In this document: piece by piece, positions 44,017 through 50,764 of the stretch
Numbering within the stretch: the first letter of the stretch is position 1
Layout: each line of letters starts with the position of its first letter
Assembly: GCA_944322345.1 (NCBI GenBank)
Contig: CALUOO010000006.1
Span: 62,001 to 126,000, forward strand
Reading direction: 5' to 3'
DNA: 64,000 nucleotides
Source: an uncultured Bacteroides sp.
GTDB lineage: Bacteria > Bacteroidota > Bacteroidia > Bacteroidales > Bacteroidaceae
Notes under the pieces: model-generated
Seen by the model: the letters and a program-made list of their open reading frames with translations, nothing else
The model's database searches: none
Told to the model about the DNA's origin: nothing
Translations under genes and position numbers: made by a program

Positions 44017-44226
44017 TTACTTGCTTTTGATACGTTTGAAGAATGCAGACACGCTTTCAGTGCCGTACTCATCATCTGTGTATAGCACATAAGCCATAAG
44101 AGCGCACATACCGAATGTGACGAAATGCCACCATGCGCCAAAGAAGATCGCTCCGATTAGAGCTGTGATCCCAAGCAGTCCGAAGATTACCGATCCTGCC
44201 AAATTGATTAATGTTTCAAACTTCAT
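44017..44226 (-). CDS. Small membrane protein
   Basis: 69 residues with two predicted membrane helices (LINLAGSVIFGLLGITALIG and WWHFVTFGMCALMAYVLY) and a basic tail (AFFKRIKSK). Third gene after the Cro-like gene in the early transcript. Function unknown. Confidence 0.65.
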   Translation of the reverse strand: MKFETLINLAGSVIFGLLGITALIGAIFFGAWWHFVTFGMCALMAYVLYTDDEYGTESVSAFFKRIKSK

Positions 44227-44249
44227 AATCAGTGTTGCATTTTTGATTG

Positions 44250-44465
44250 TTAGTCGAATAGTTCGCTTTCGGGTATTCCGATTTCCTTAGCGATAATAGA
44301 TACACATAGTGCATTTGGCTTCTGTGCGCCAGCCAGCCAACAACGCACCGTTTTTTCCGATACCATACACAGCTCCGCTATTCTTCGCACGAAAGCTGTT
44401 TTTGGTGCTACCTCCGTTTTAGGGGGTAGTGCATCATAATACTGCCTGAATTTTGTTTTCTCCAT
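44250..44465 (-). CDS. Cro-like HTH regulator
   Basis: 71 residues from ATG 44465 (MEKTKFRQYYDALPPKTEVA); longer starts lie upstream of the promoter. Contains a helix-turn-helix (AFVRRIAELCMVSEKTVRCW) followed by LAGAQKPNALCVSIIAKEIG. It is the first gene of the lytic, minus-strand transcript and lies opposite the repressor gene. Probably competes for the same operators. Confidence 0.78.
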   Translation of the reverse strand: MEKTKFRQYYDALPPKTEVAPKTAFVRRIAELCMVSEKTVRCWLAGAQKPNALCVSIIAKEIGIPESELFD

Positions 44466-44489
44466 TTCTGTAATTTTGTTATAGTACAT

Positions 44490-44506
44490 AGTGTTCCACA
44501 AACACA
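44490..44506. promoter_or_regulatory. Repressor-type operator 7 (AGTGTTCCACAAACACA)
   Basis: 17-bp palindrome between the cro-like start and the cI promoter, overlapping the -33 area of the rightward promoter. Would allow autoregulation. Confidence 0.65.
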
Positions 44507-44513
44507 AATTCGT

Positions 44514-44521
44514 TATATTTG
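44514..44521 (+). promoter_or_regulatory. Rightward repressor promoter (-7 box)
   Basis: TATATTTG on the plus strand with operator 7 over its -33 region. The transcript would lead into the S24 repressor at 44678 after about 150 nt. Confidence 0.58.
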
Positions 44522-44546
44522 TGCCGTGAAGTAGTAATTCACACCG

Positions 44547-44554
44547 CAAATATA
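44547..44554 (-). promoter_or_regulatory. Leftward lytic promoter (-7 box)
   Basis: Minus-strand TATATTTG, 80 bp upstream of the Cro-like start at 44465. The two opposing promoters overlap, as in the immunity regions of temperate phages. Confidence 0.62.
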
Positions 44555-44677
44555 CGGAGGATTTTTCAGACATCAAAGCATTTTACGGATAAAAAATCAC
44601 AGAATTTTCCGTATTTCTTTGTTCTGGTTGATACTCAATGCGTTATACAAGTAATTTAATTCTGAAAAGAAATCAGT

Positions 44678-45355
44678 ATGAGCGAGATAAAAGATAGACT
44701 TACAAAATTCCTTGAATACAAGGGTTACGGACAATTAAAGTTTGAGAATACAGCAGGATTGGGACGTGGGTTTGTAAACAAGGTGGGTTTTAACATCAAT
44801 GCAAAGTCATTGGAGAAAATAGCAAAGGCTTACCCTGAATTAAATATAGACTGGTTAAGAAGCGGACACGGCTCAATGCTGAATAACGGAGAAAGTGAGG
44901 AAACTCTGTACACTCCGAAAGAAGAGCATAGCCAGACAACAGAATCAGAAGATACTGCAAAATGGGTATTGCTACTACCTGTATCAGCACAAGGTGGTAG
45001 CCTGAATGACTTTGTTGTGTCGGTCAAGGAAAGTGACTGTGAAAAGGTTGTTTCACCCATCCGTGGCGTGGACTTCGCTATGACAGTATCAGGTGATAGT
45101 ATGTCGCCAGAATACCCAAACGGTAGCCGGATCTTCATCAAGAAGATAAATGAAAGGGCATTTATTGAATGGGGAAAAGTATATGTACTTGACACCTGTA
45201 ACGGTACAGTGATAAAAATACTCGTACCGTCAGACAAAGAGGGATATGTAAAGTGCGTATCTATCAATACAGATCCTATCTTTGCACCTTTTGAGGTCGC
45301 TTTGGAAGATATTTACGGAGTGTACAAGGTTTTGCTTTGTATGTCTGTTAAATAG
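44678..45355 (+). CDS. CI-type repressor with S24 peptidase domain
   Basis: 225 residues. N-terminal HTH (LTKFLEYKGYGQLKFENTAG; NIDWLRSGHGSMLNN) and a C-terminal LexA-like S24 domain with catalytic Ser (TVSGDSMSPEYPNGS) and Lys (NGTVIKILVPS). A flexible joint near AQGGS (about 110) is a candidate self-cleavage region. It should hold the lytic genes off in lysogens and be cleaved after DNA damage. Confidence 0.9.
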   Translation: MSEIKDRLTKFLEYKGYGQLKFENTAGLGRGFVNKVGFNINAKSLEKIAKAYPELNIDWLRSGHGSMLNNGESEETLYTPKEEHSQTTESEDTAKWVLLLPVSAQGGSLNDFVVSVKESDCEKVVSPIRGVDFAMTVSGDSMSPEYPNGSRIFIKKINERAFIEWGKVYVLDTCNGTVIKILVPSDKEGYVKCVSINTDPIFAPFEVALEDIYGVYKVLLCMSVK

Positions 45356-45363
45356 TTATTGAT

Positions 45364-45573
45364 ATGGAAAATCTTAGTAGAATGGTGATCGACCTGTACA
45401 AACAGAGCTTCACCGATTATGTGAATGGGAACACGGTTAATGTAGATGCAATTCTGGAAGCGCAAGAATCCCTTAGCAATGCGATAATCAAGGCAAGGAT
45501 AGAAAACACTGGCACGGAGTTTCTGGATCATCTGAAAGCCGATATTGATTACTTAAAATACAAAATCTTATGA
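45364..45573 (+). CDS. Small helical protein in the lysogeny operon
   Basis: 69 residues (MENLSRMVIDLYKQSFTDYV), largely helical. It lies 8 bp after the repressor stop and overlaps the lipoprotein gene by 4 bp, so it is probably expressed with both in lysogens. Function unknown. Confidence 0.68.
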   Translation: MENLSRMVIDLYKQSFTDYVNGNTVNVDAILEAQESLSNAIIKARIENTGTEFLDHLKADIDYLKYKIL

Positions 45574-45890
45574 AGAAGTTATTTCCTATAATCGTAGCAA
45601 TTCTGGCTCTATTATCCAGTTGCTCCAAAGATGACAACAGTATTACTATTACCAATTTGTCCGGGAAAAATTGGTATGAAACGCAAGTATGGTTCAGACA
45701 ATCAGAAGAGGGCGAATTATCCGGCTATACGGAGGTTGGTATGGTTGAAGTAGGTTCTACCTGTGTAGTTGAAACGGAAGAGCCTATTTTTTACATATAC
45801 GCAAAGGATAATAGAGGGGGAATGATAATGTCAAGGAACATACATATTACGGGAAGCAGCGTAACAGTCAAAGAAAGCGATTTATACTAA
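45570..45890 (+). CDS. Prophage lipoprotein, candidate superinfection exclusion factor
   Basis: 106 residues. Signal peptide MKKLFPIIVAILALLSSC with a lipobox (LSSC) predicts an SPII lipoprotein. The rest is small and beta-rich (GYTEVGMVEVGSTCVVETEE). Being in the repressor operon, it should be made in lysogens; phages such as T5 make lipoproteins (Llp) that block receptors, so exclusion is a reasonable guess only. Confidence 0.78.
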   Translation: MKKLFPIIVAILALLSSCSKDDNSITITNLSGKNWYETQVWFRQSEEGELSGYTEVGMVEVGSTCVVETEEPIFYIYAKDNRGGMIMSRNIHITGSSVTVKESDLY

Positions 45891-46156
45891 TGAATACGGC
45901 TGTGAGTAAACAGATAATGGAGCGGTTTTATACTGCACTGGATGCGATAATAGCCATGAAGAAGATTCGTGGTGTGAATACATATTGTCGTCTGAATAAT
46001 ATAGACAGACGGAATTTCATTGCACAACGAAAGGATCTTGATCGTGGCTGGTTTCAGTTGTCGTGGCTTCAACCTATGGTAAGGGAATACGGAGTTAGCG
46101 CAAAATGGTTGCTTACTGGATTCGGTAAAATGTTTGAAGATGATAAGCAACATTGA
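45890..46156 (+). CDS. HTH DNA-binding protein
   Basis: 88 residues (MNTAVSKQIMERFYTALDAI). RGVNTYCRLNNIDRRNFIAQ with WLQPMVREYGVSAKWLLTGF resembles the N-domain of CI-like repressors, where the helix ends SAKWLLTGxG. No peptidase domain. Its start overlaps the lipoprotein stop. It may be a second regulator or bind the array at 46652-47120. Confidence 0.68.
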   Translation: MNTAVSKQIMERFYTALDAIIAMKKIRGVNTYCRLNNIDRRNFIAQRKDLDRGWFQLSWLQPMVREYGVSAKWLLTGFGKMFEDDKQH

Positions 46157-46523
46157 AATTCTTCTGATAGTTTTTCTAATAGCTCTTGCTGTAGCATTAG
46201 CAGTAGCCGTGTATCGACCTAAAGAAGATAACGCACCTCCTATTGTTATTCCTGATTCAAATAAACCGGGTAAACGTAGGCAGCAAAGAGTAAAACCATA
46301 TAGAAAATGGGAAAAGAAGATGAATCAGAAGAAAGGGAAAAATGCAATGCTGAAAGCTGAATATGTCTTTCTTTCCGTATCGGAAGCAAACTCTTTGATG
46401 ATATACGACAATTCAAGGGAAGAAATGAAATTACTGGATTTGATTCTTGATGCAAAGTTAAACGGCACGGATATTATTAAACTGGATCGGACAACTTACG
46501 AAATACTAAAATCCAGAGTGTAG
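46140..46523 (+). CDS. Membrane-anchored hypothetical protein
   Basis: 127 residues from ATG 46140; an earlier TTG is possible but less likely. One N-terminal membrane helix (EILLIVFLIALAVALAVAVY), a proline-rich linker, then a basic region (GKRRQQRVKPYRKWEKKMNQ) and an alpha/beta C-terminus. Last gene of the lysogeny operon; the palindrome array begins about 130 bp later. Confidence 0.68.
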   Translation: MISNIEILLIVFLIALAVALAVAVYRPKEDNAPPIVIPDSNKPGKRRQQRVKPYRKWEKKMNQKKGKNAMLKAEYVFLSVSEANSLMIYDNSREEMKLLDLILDAKLNGTDIIKLDRTTYEILKSRV

Positions 46524-46584
46524 AAAAAGAGCGTGGGGCATTCCTCACGCTTCTTTTGTTCTTTCCCCCATACCCCCTATTTCA

Positions 46585-46645
46585 TATACTATCTATTCTT
46601 ATCTATAGATCTATACTTATATATAATATAATATATATACCCCCG
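46585..46645. other. AT-rich tract beside the palindrome array
   Basis: About 60 bp almost purely A/T with repeated TATA steps and ending in CCCCC, immediately before the first array repeat. Such tracts often act as DNA-unwinding elements next to iterons. Confidence 0.5.
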
Positions 46646-46651
46646 GATAAC

Positions 46652-47120
46652 TTTTGCTTAGGCAAAACGAAAAAATTAGATTGTTCATTATTAGGCATTT
46701 GCAAACTTTTGCTTAGGCAAAACAAAATCGGTCAAATTTTGCTTAAGCAAATCGGCAAAATTAAATATCTGATTTTCAGAGTATTCTGTATTTTTGCTTA
46801 GGCAAATTGGTTTTGCTTAGGCAAAAGTGTGTAAAGTGTTGATAATCAACAAAAGTGTTGTTTTGCTTAGGCAAAAATATCCAGAAACAATTTTGCTTAG
46901 GCAAAACATGATTTTCCGAACATTGATTTACAGATAGTTATAAACTTTTGCTTAGGCAAAACCGTACTTTTTGGCACTAAAAAAATGCCGATTTTTTCCA
47001 AAAATTGCGCTTGCTTAGGCAAATGATAAATTTGCTTAGGCAAAACGCAAAAGTTTGTCTATTGGTTATCAAATACTTTCTGAAATTTGCTTAGGCAAAA
47101 TTCTTTTTTGCTTAGGCAAA
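46652..47120. repeat. Array of 12 near-palindromes TTTTGCTTAGGCAAAA
   Basis: Twelve same-orientation copies of a 13-16 bp sequence start at 46652, 46707, 46737, 46792, 46811, 46861, 46891, 46946, 47011, 47031, 47086 and 47106. The consensus has arms TTTTGC/GCAAAA; the third copy (GCTTAAGC) is a perfect palindrome. Core-to-core spacings are 55, 30, 55, 19, 50, 30, 55, 63, 21, 55 and 21 bp. The two last copies lie in the integrase coding region. Spacers show no shared sequence. A parS- or operator-like site, or iterons, are the leading options. Confidence 0.95.
46838..46852. repeat. Perfect 15-bp palindrome inside the array
   Basis: TGTTGATAATCAACA lies between array repeats 5 and 6. It is a separate palindrome from the array unit, so another protein could bind here. 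Confidence 0.55.
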
Positions 47121-48391
47121 TATACTGGCTCATCCACTGATCCGATATTTAGTTTGACAGTATCAAGTACCTTGCGATTAGCTTTGTCTATGAAGTCCCA
47201 TGACTTCTTTATATAGATGTCCGTCACCCTCATTGTTTCGTCCACATGGTTAAGCGAAGTGTGAACGGTGTACTTATCAACTCCTGCCTCATTGTTGGCT
47301 ATTGTAGCCCATGAGTGCCGGGCTGCGTAAAATTCCAGATCATCAACTCCGATTATCTTGCCTATCTTCTTTAACCCATAGTTCAAAGCAGCACTGAAAG
47401 AATCCATCCGGCTATACCAATGGTAGAATCCAAACACACGCTCACCAGCCGGATCACGGTACTTATCCACCAAAGCCTGTATCTCCGGCTCTATCTTGAT
47501 TGATATTTCCGCACCGTCCGCTCTTCTGTTTTTCGTCTTTGTCCTCTGGTAAGTTATGCGACCATTTTTGCAGTCCGTACAGTAGTACAAATCTACGGCA
47601 TTCATTCCGACCAGTGCGAAACTCAACAAAAATACATCCTTTGCCAGATTGAACCTGTTTTTACCCGGTTGCATTATCTCCGTATATGGAAGCTCCGCCA
47701 ACTTCCGCATAGTCACAACATCCAATGCCCTTTTTCGTGTTACCGGGATCTTCGGCAGCTTCACTTTCTTGAACGGAGAATATGGTATTCGTATAACCCC
47801 CATGTCCTCATCATTAAATTCTGCCTTTGCACGGTTATGTATGGCTCTTAGCTGGCTTGGGTACAATGATTGCGCCCTTTCTCCTTTTTTCCTGTTATTT
47901 CCGGCTGGTTGCAATGCAATCCACCTTATCCAGTCCTCAATGAAGCGTGATGTTACTTCATGGATGCTTATCTTATCCCTGCCAACGAACTTCACCAGAT
48001 TGTTTATCGCCACTTCGTATGAGTTTGCGTTTCCATTGTGTCCGCTATCACGGAGCTTCTGGATATACTTCCGGGCGTAATCCACAATATCAAGATCAAA
48101 GTGTTCTCCAGTGTCAGAGGTGATAAGATCCACAACCTGATCCACTGTCATATCTTTCAGCCTTTCCACGGCACGATCACAGATGTTGCGGTACTTCTTC
48201 ACAAGCTGATCTGTGAGGTCTATGTACTTCTGGTTTTTCAATTTCAACGCACGTGTAAGATCTTCTTTCGTCACATAGTATGTGGTGGCAAGATACCTCT
48301 TTTGCCTGTTGTGCGTAACCCTTATCTTTATGTTATATGTCCCGTCTGATTTCTTTTGGTGGGCATATACTTCCGCTTTGAATGTAGCCAT
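47069..48391 (-). CDS. int: Tyrosine recombinase/integrase
   Basis: 440 residues. N-terminal arm-binding domain (YNIKIRVTHNRQKRYLATTY), SAM-like core-binding domain (ANSYEVAINNLVKFVGRDKI) and catalytic domain with YAARHSWATIANNE and the active tyrosine in RVTDIYIKKSWDFID. The first catalytic Arg is replaced: GMNAVDLYYC instead of the usual G-x-R. IntDOT of CTnDOT has a similar change (Ser). The last 18 residues (LPKQKRILPKQISESI) are encoded by two copies of the array repeat. Next to tRNA-Arg, the attachment site. Confidence 0.92.
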   Translation of the reverse strand: MATFKAEVYAHQKKSDGTYNIKIRVTHNRQKRYLATTYYVTKEDLTRALKLKNQKYIDLTDQLVKKYRNICDRAVERLKDMTVDQVVDLITSDTGEHFDLDIVDYARKYIQKLRDSGHNGNANSYEVAINNLVKFVGRDKISIHEVTSRFIEDWIRWIALQPAGNNRKKGERAQSLYPSQLRAIHNRAKAEFNDEDMGVIRIPYSPFKKVKLPKIPVTRKRALDVVTMRKLAELPYTEIMQPGKNRFNLAKDVFLLSFALVGMNAVDLYYCTDCKNGRITYQRTKTKNRRADGAEISIKIEPEIQALVDKYRDPAGERVFGFYHWYSRMDSFSAALNYGLKKIGKIIGVDDLEFYAARHSWATIANNEAGVDKYTVHTSLNHVDETMRVTDIYIKKSWDFIDKANRKVLDTVKLNIGSVDEPVYLPKQKRILPKQISESI

Positions 48392-48401
48392 ATCTTTTTT
48401 C

Positions 48402-48420
48402 TGTAGAACATTTGTAGAAC
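48402..48420. repeat. Direct repeat TGTAGAAC x2 upstream of int
   Basis: TGTAGAAC at 48402 and again at 48413, 11 bp apart, in the leader of the integrase gene between its -7 box and the ATG. May bind an excisionase or be an arm-type site. Confidence 0.45.
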
Positions 48421-48429
48421 TTTGTACCG

Positions 48430-48437
48430 CAAAGATA
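48430..48437 (-). promoter_or_regulatory. Integrase promoter -7 box
   Basis: Minus-strand TATCTTTG, 39 bp upstream of the integrase ATG at 48391, with a TTTA-like -33 box about 20 bp further up. Suggests int is transcribed on its own. Confidence 0.6.
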
Positions 48438-48463
48438 GGCTTTTTTTGCTGTAAATGCGGAAA

Positions 48464-48496
48464 AGAAAACGCCCACCCTTGCTAAAAGAGTGGGCG
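48464..48496 (-). terminator. Terminator of the tRNA-Arg gene
   Basis: Minus-strand stem CGCCCAC/GTGGGCG followed by TTTTC, directly after the tRNA 3' end at 48503. It would separate tRNA transcription from the integrase. Confidence 0.75.
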
Positions 48497-48502
48497 AAAA
48501 AG

Positions 48503-48574
48503 TAGCTCCGATGGGAATCGAACCCATATTTGCGGTTTAGGAAACCGCCGTTCTATCCGTTGAACTACAGAGCC
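48503..48574 (-). tRNA. tRNA-Arg (anticodon CCU), probable attachment site
   Basis: 72 nt read on the minus strand. Acceptor GGCTCTG pairs with CGGAGCT (two wobbles), D-arm GTTC/GAAC, anticodon loop TTCCTAA in a 5-bp stem GCGGT/ACCGC, T-arm ATGGG/CCCAT with loop TTCGATT, discriminator A, no encoded CCA. The integrase sits on its 3' side, so the att core is expected in the 3' half; the other copy (attL) is outside the window. Confidence 0.92.
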
Positions 48575-48643
48575 TTATGTAAATTTCAAGAGGCTTGCCG
48601 GATTTGTTTACTTGGTGAATCCGGCTCACCTCATCTTTTTTGT

Positions 48644-48702
48644 GCCTTGCCCCCTGCCATACGTTTAGGAAACTTCTATTCTATCCGTTGAACTACAAGG
48701 CC
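48644..48702 (-). pseudogene. Degenerate tRNA-Arg(CCU)-like sequence lacking the T-arm
   Basis: Minus strand starts GGCCTTGTAGTTCAACGG, nearly the same 5' half as the intact tRNA, with loop TTCCTAA and CCU anticodon. The 3' acceptor CAAGGC pairs with the 5' acceptor, but the T-arm is missing: 10 nt of TGGCAGGGGG take its place. The anticodon stem has only three pairs. It lies right behind a good promoter, suggesting the native gene was damaged by an earlier integration or a duplication. Confidence 0.7.
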
Positions 48703-48720
48703 ATAAACAGGTTTTGGCTG

Positions 48721-48728
48721 CAAAGATA
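48721..48728 (-). promoter_or_regulatory. Promoter of the tRNA pair (-7 box)
   Basis: Minus-strand TATCTTTG about 19 bp upstream of the degenerate tRNA start, with a TTGT box roughly 20 bp further up. Transcribes both tRNA-like sequences. Confidence 0.65.
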
Positions 48729-48910
48729 ACGGTTTCTACCGATTTAACAAGAATAAAAATACAAGTTCCCTGCAATTCCTTTCCATTCTTTCACACCAAC
48801 GCCCCAATAAGCGGGAATTTATTTTGATAATTCGATTAACTTTCCGACATTTGCCTTCACCATTTGAAAGAAAAATCAATTTTCAACTAAAATATAGTAA
48901 AATTAGAATT

Positions 48911-50761
48911 ATGGCAGACGAAATGATGGTTAAAGAATTGGAGGAAGTAGTAGTACGTTTCTCCGGCGACTCCGGCGACGGTATGCAGTTGGCCGGTAAC
49001 ATCTTCTCGAACGTGTCGGCAACTGTAGGGAATGACATCTGTACGTTCCCCGACTATCCGGCTGATATCCGCGCTCCGCAAGGCTCGCTGACCGGTGTTT
49101 CCGGTTTCCAGATTCATGTCGGCGCCGGACAAGTATATACCCCGGGAGACCGTTGCCACGTATTGGTAGCAATGAACCCGGCGGCACTGAAAACGCAAAT
49201 CAAATTCTGTAAACCGCAGGGACTGGTCATCACCGACTCCGACTCCTTCGAAGCCAAAGACCTTGAGAAAGCTAAATTTACCACCGACAATCCTTTCGAG
49301 GAACTGGGCATCAAACAGGAAGTGCTCGAAGTGCCCATCTCCTCCATGTGCAAAGAGAGTCTGAAAGACTCCGGACTGGACAACAAGTCTATCCTGCGCT
49401 GCAAAAACATGTTTGCACTCGGACTGGTCTGCTGGCTGTTCAACCGCAATCTGGCTGCTGCCGAAAAGATGCTGCGTGATAAATTTGCCAAGAAGCCAGA
49501 AATAGCAGAAGCAAACATCAAAGTGCTCAACGACGGCTACAACTACGGAGCCAATACGCACGCTTCTACATCGACCTACAAAATCGAAAGCAAAGCCCCG
49601 AAAGCTAAAGGACTTTATACAGACATCAACGGAAACAAAGCAACCTCATACGGGCTGATTGCTGCCGCCGAGAAAGCAGGACTGCAACTCTATCTGGGTT
49701 CATACCCCATCACTCCGGCCACTGATATTCTGCACGAGCTTGCCAAACACAAATCGCTGGGCGTAAAAACCGTACAGTGTGAAGACGAAATAGCCGGATG
49801 TGCCTCGGCTGTAGGTGCAGCCTTTGCCGGAGCACTTGCCGTGACAACAACTTCCGGACCGGGCGTCTGCCTGAAGAGCGAGGCCATGAACCTTGCTGTC
49901 ATCGGCGAATTGCCACTGGTTGTAGTCAACGTACAACGTGGAGGACCGTCAACCGGTATGCCTACCAAATCGGAACAGACCGACCTGCTGCAAGCCCTCT
50001 ACGGACGCAACGGCGAAAGCCCCATGCCCGTCATTGCCGCTACATCGCCCACCAACTGCTTCGACGCAGCATACATGGCATGTAAGATTGCACTGGAACA
50101 CATGACTCCGGTCGTATTGCTGACCGACGCCTTCGTTGCCAACGGATCTGCCGCTTGGAAACTGCCCGATCTGAACGAATACCCTGCCATCAACCCGCCA
50201 TACGTCACACCCGACATGGCTGGAACATGGACACCCTACCAGCGGAACGAGAAAACCGGAGTACGCTACTGGGCTGTACCGGGAACAGAAGGTTTCATGC
50301 ACCGCATCGGAGGTCTTGAAAAGAGTGGTGAAACAGGAGCCATCTCTACCGAACCGGAAAACCACGACAAGATGGTACGTCTCCGTCAGGAGAAAGTCGA
50401 CAAGATTGCCGACTGCATCCCCGAACAGGAAGTGCTGGGCGACGAAGATGCCGACCTGCTGATTGTAGGCTGGGGAGGAACTTACGGACACCTCCGTCTG
50501 GCAATGGACTTCATGCGGGCACGCGGACAAAAAGTGGCACTCGCCCACTTCCAATACATCAACCCGCTGCCGAAGAACACAGCCGACCTGCTGCGCAAAT
50601 ACAAGAAAATCATTGTTGCCGAGCAGAATCTGGGACAGTTTGCCGGATACCTGCGTATGAAAGTACCCGGAATAGAACTGCATCAGTTCAACCAAGTAAA
50701 AGGCCAGCCGTTCGTGACAAGAGAATTGATAGATGCATTCACTAAATTATTGGAGGAATAA
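48911..50761 (+). CDS. korA: 2-oxoacid:ferredoxin oxidoreductase, alpha (with fused gamma) subunit
   Basis: 616 residues from ATG 48911 (MADEMMVKELEEVVVRFSGD). The N-terminal third is the gamma-type domain (RFSGDSGDGMQLAGNIFSNV) fused to the alpha PFOR domain (LYLGSYPITPATDILHELAK; GCASAVGAAFAGALAVTTTS). With the next gene it forms a TPP-dependent 2-oxoglutarate:ferredoxin oxidoreductase, making succinyl-CoA or running in the reductive direction. The 3-bp gap to korB implies one transcript. Confidence 0.93.
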   Translation: MADEMMVKELEEVVVRFSGDSGDGMQLAGNIFSNVSATVGNDICTFPDYPADIRAPQGSLTGVSGFQIHVGAGQVYTPGDRCHVLVAMNPAALKTQIKFCKPQGLVITDSDSFEAKDLEKAKFTTDNPFEELGIKQEVLEVPISSMCKESLKDSGLDNKSILRCKNMFALGLVCWLFNRNLAAAEKMLRDKFAKKPEIAEANIKVLNDGYNYGANTHASTSTYKIESKAPKAKGLYTDINGNKATSYGLIAAAEKAGLQLYLGSYPITPATDILHELAKHKSLGVKTVQCEDEIAGCASAVGAAFAGALAVTTTSGPGVCLKSEAMNLAVIGELPLVVVNVQRGGPSTGMPTKSEQTDLLQALYGRNGESPMPVIAATSPTNCFDAAYMACKIALEHMTPVVLLTDAFVANGSAAWKLPDLNEYPAINPPYVTPDMAGTWTPYQRNEKTGVRYWAVPGTEGFMHRIGGLEKSGETGAISTEPENHDKMVRLRQEKVDKIADCIPEQEVLGDEDADLLIVGWGGTYGHLRLAMDFMRARGQKVALAHFQYINPLPKNTADLLRKYKKIIVAEQNLGQFAGYLRMKVPGIELHQFNQVKGQPFVTRELIDAFTKLLEE

Positions 50762-50764
50762 GAG

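Noticed and set aside
46556-46801. 81-residue plus-strand frame over the array start
   Set aside because: It consists of AT-rich DNA and array repeats, has no ribosome site and shows no protein-like composition.
46652-47120. CRISPR array
   Set aside because: Units are only 13-16 bp and palindromic, spacers vary from 4 to about 50 bp and no Cas gene is near.
1-48391. Diversity-generating retroelement or Mu-like transposition system
   Set aside because: No reverse transcriptase, template/variable repeat pair or DDE transposase was found; a tyrosine integrase is present.
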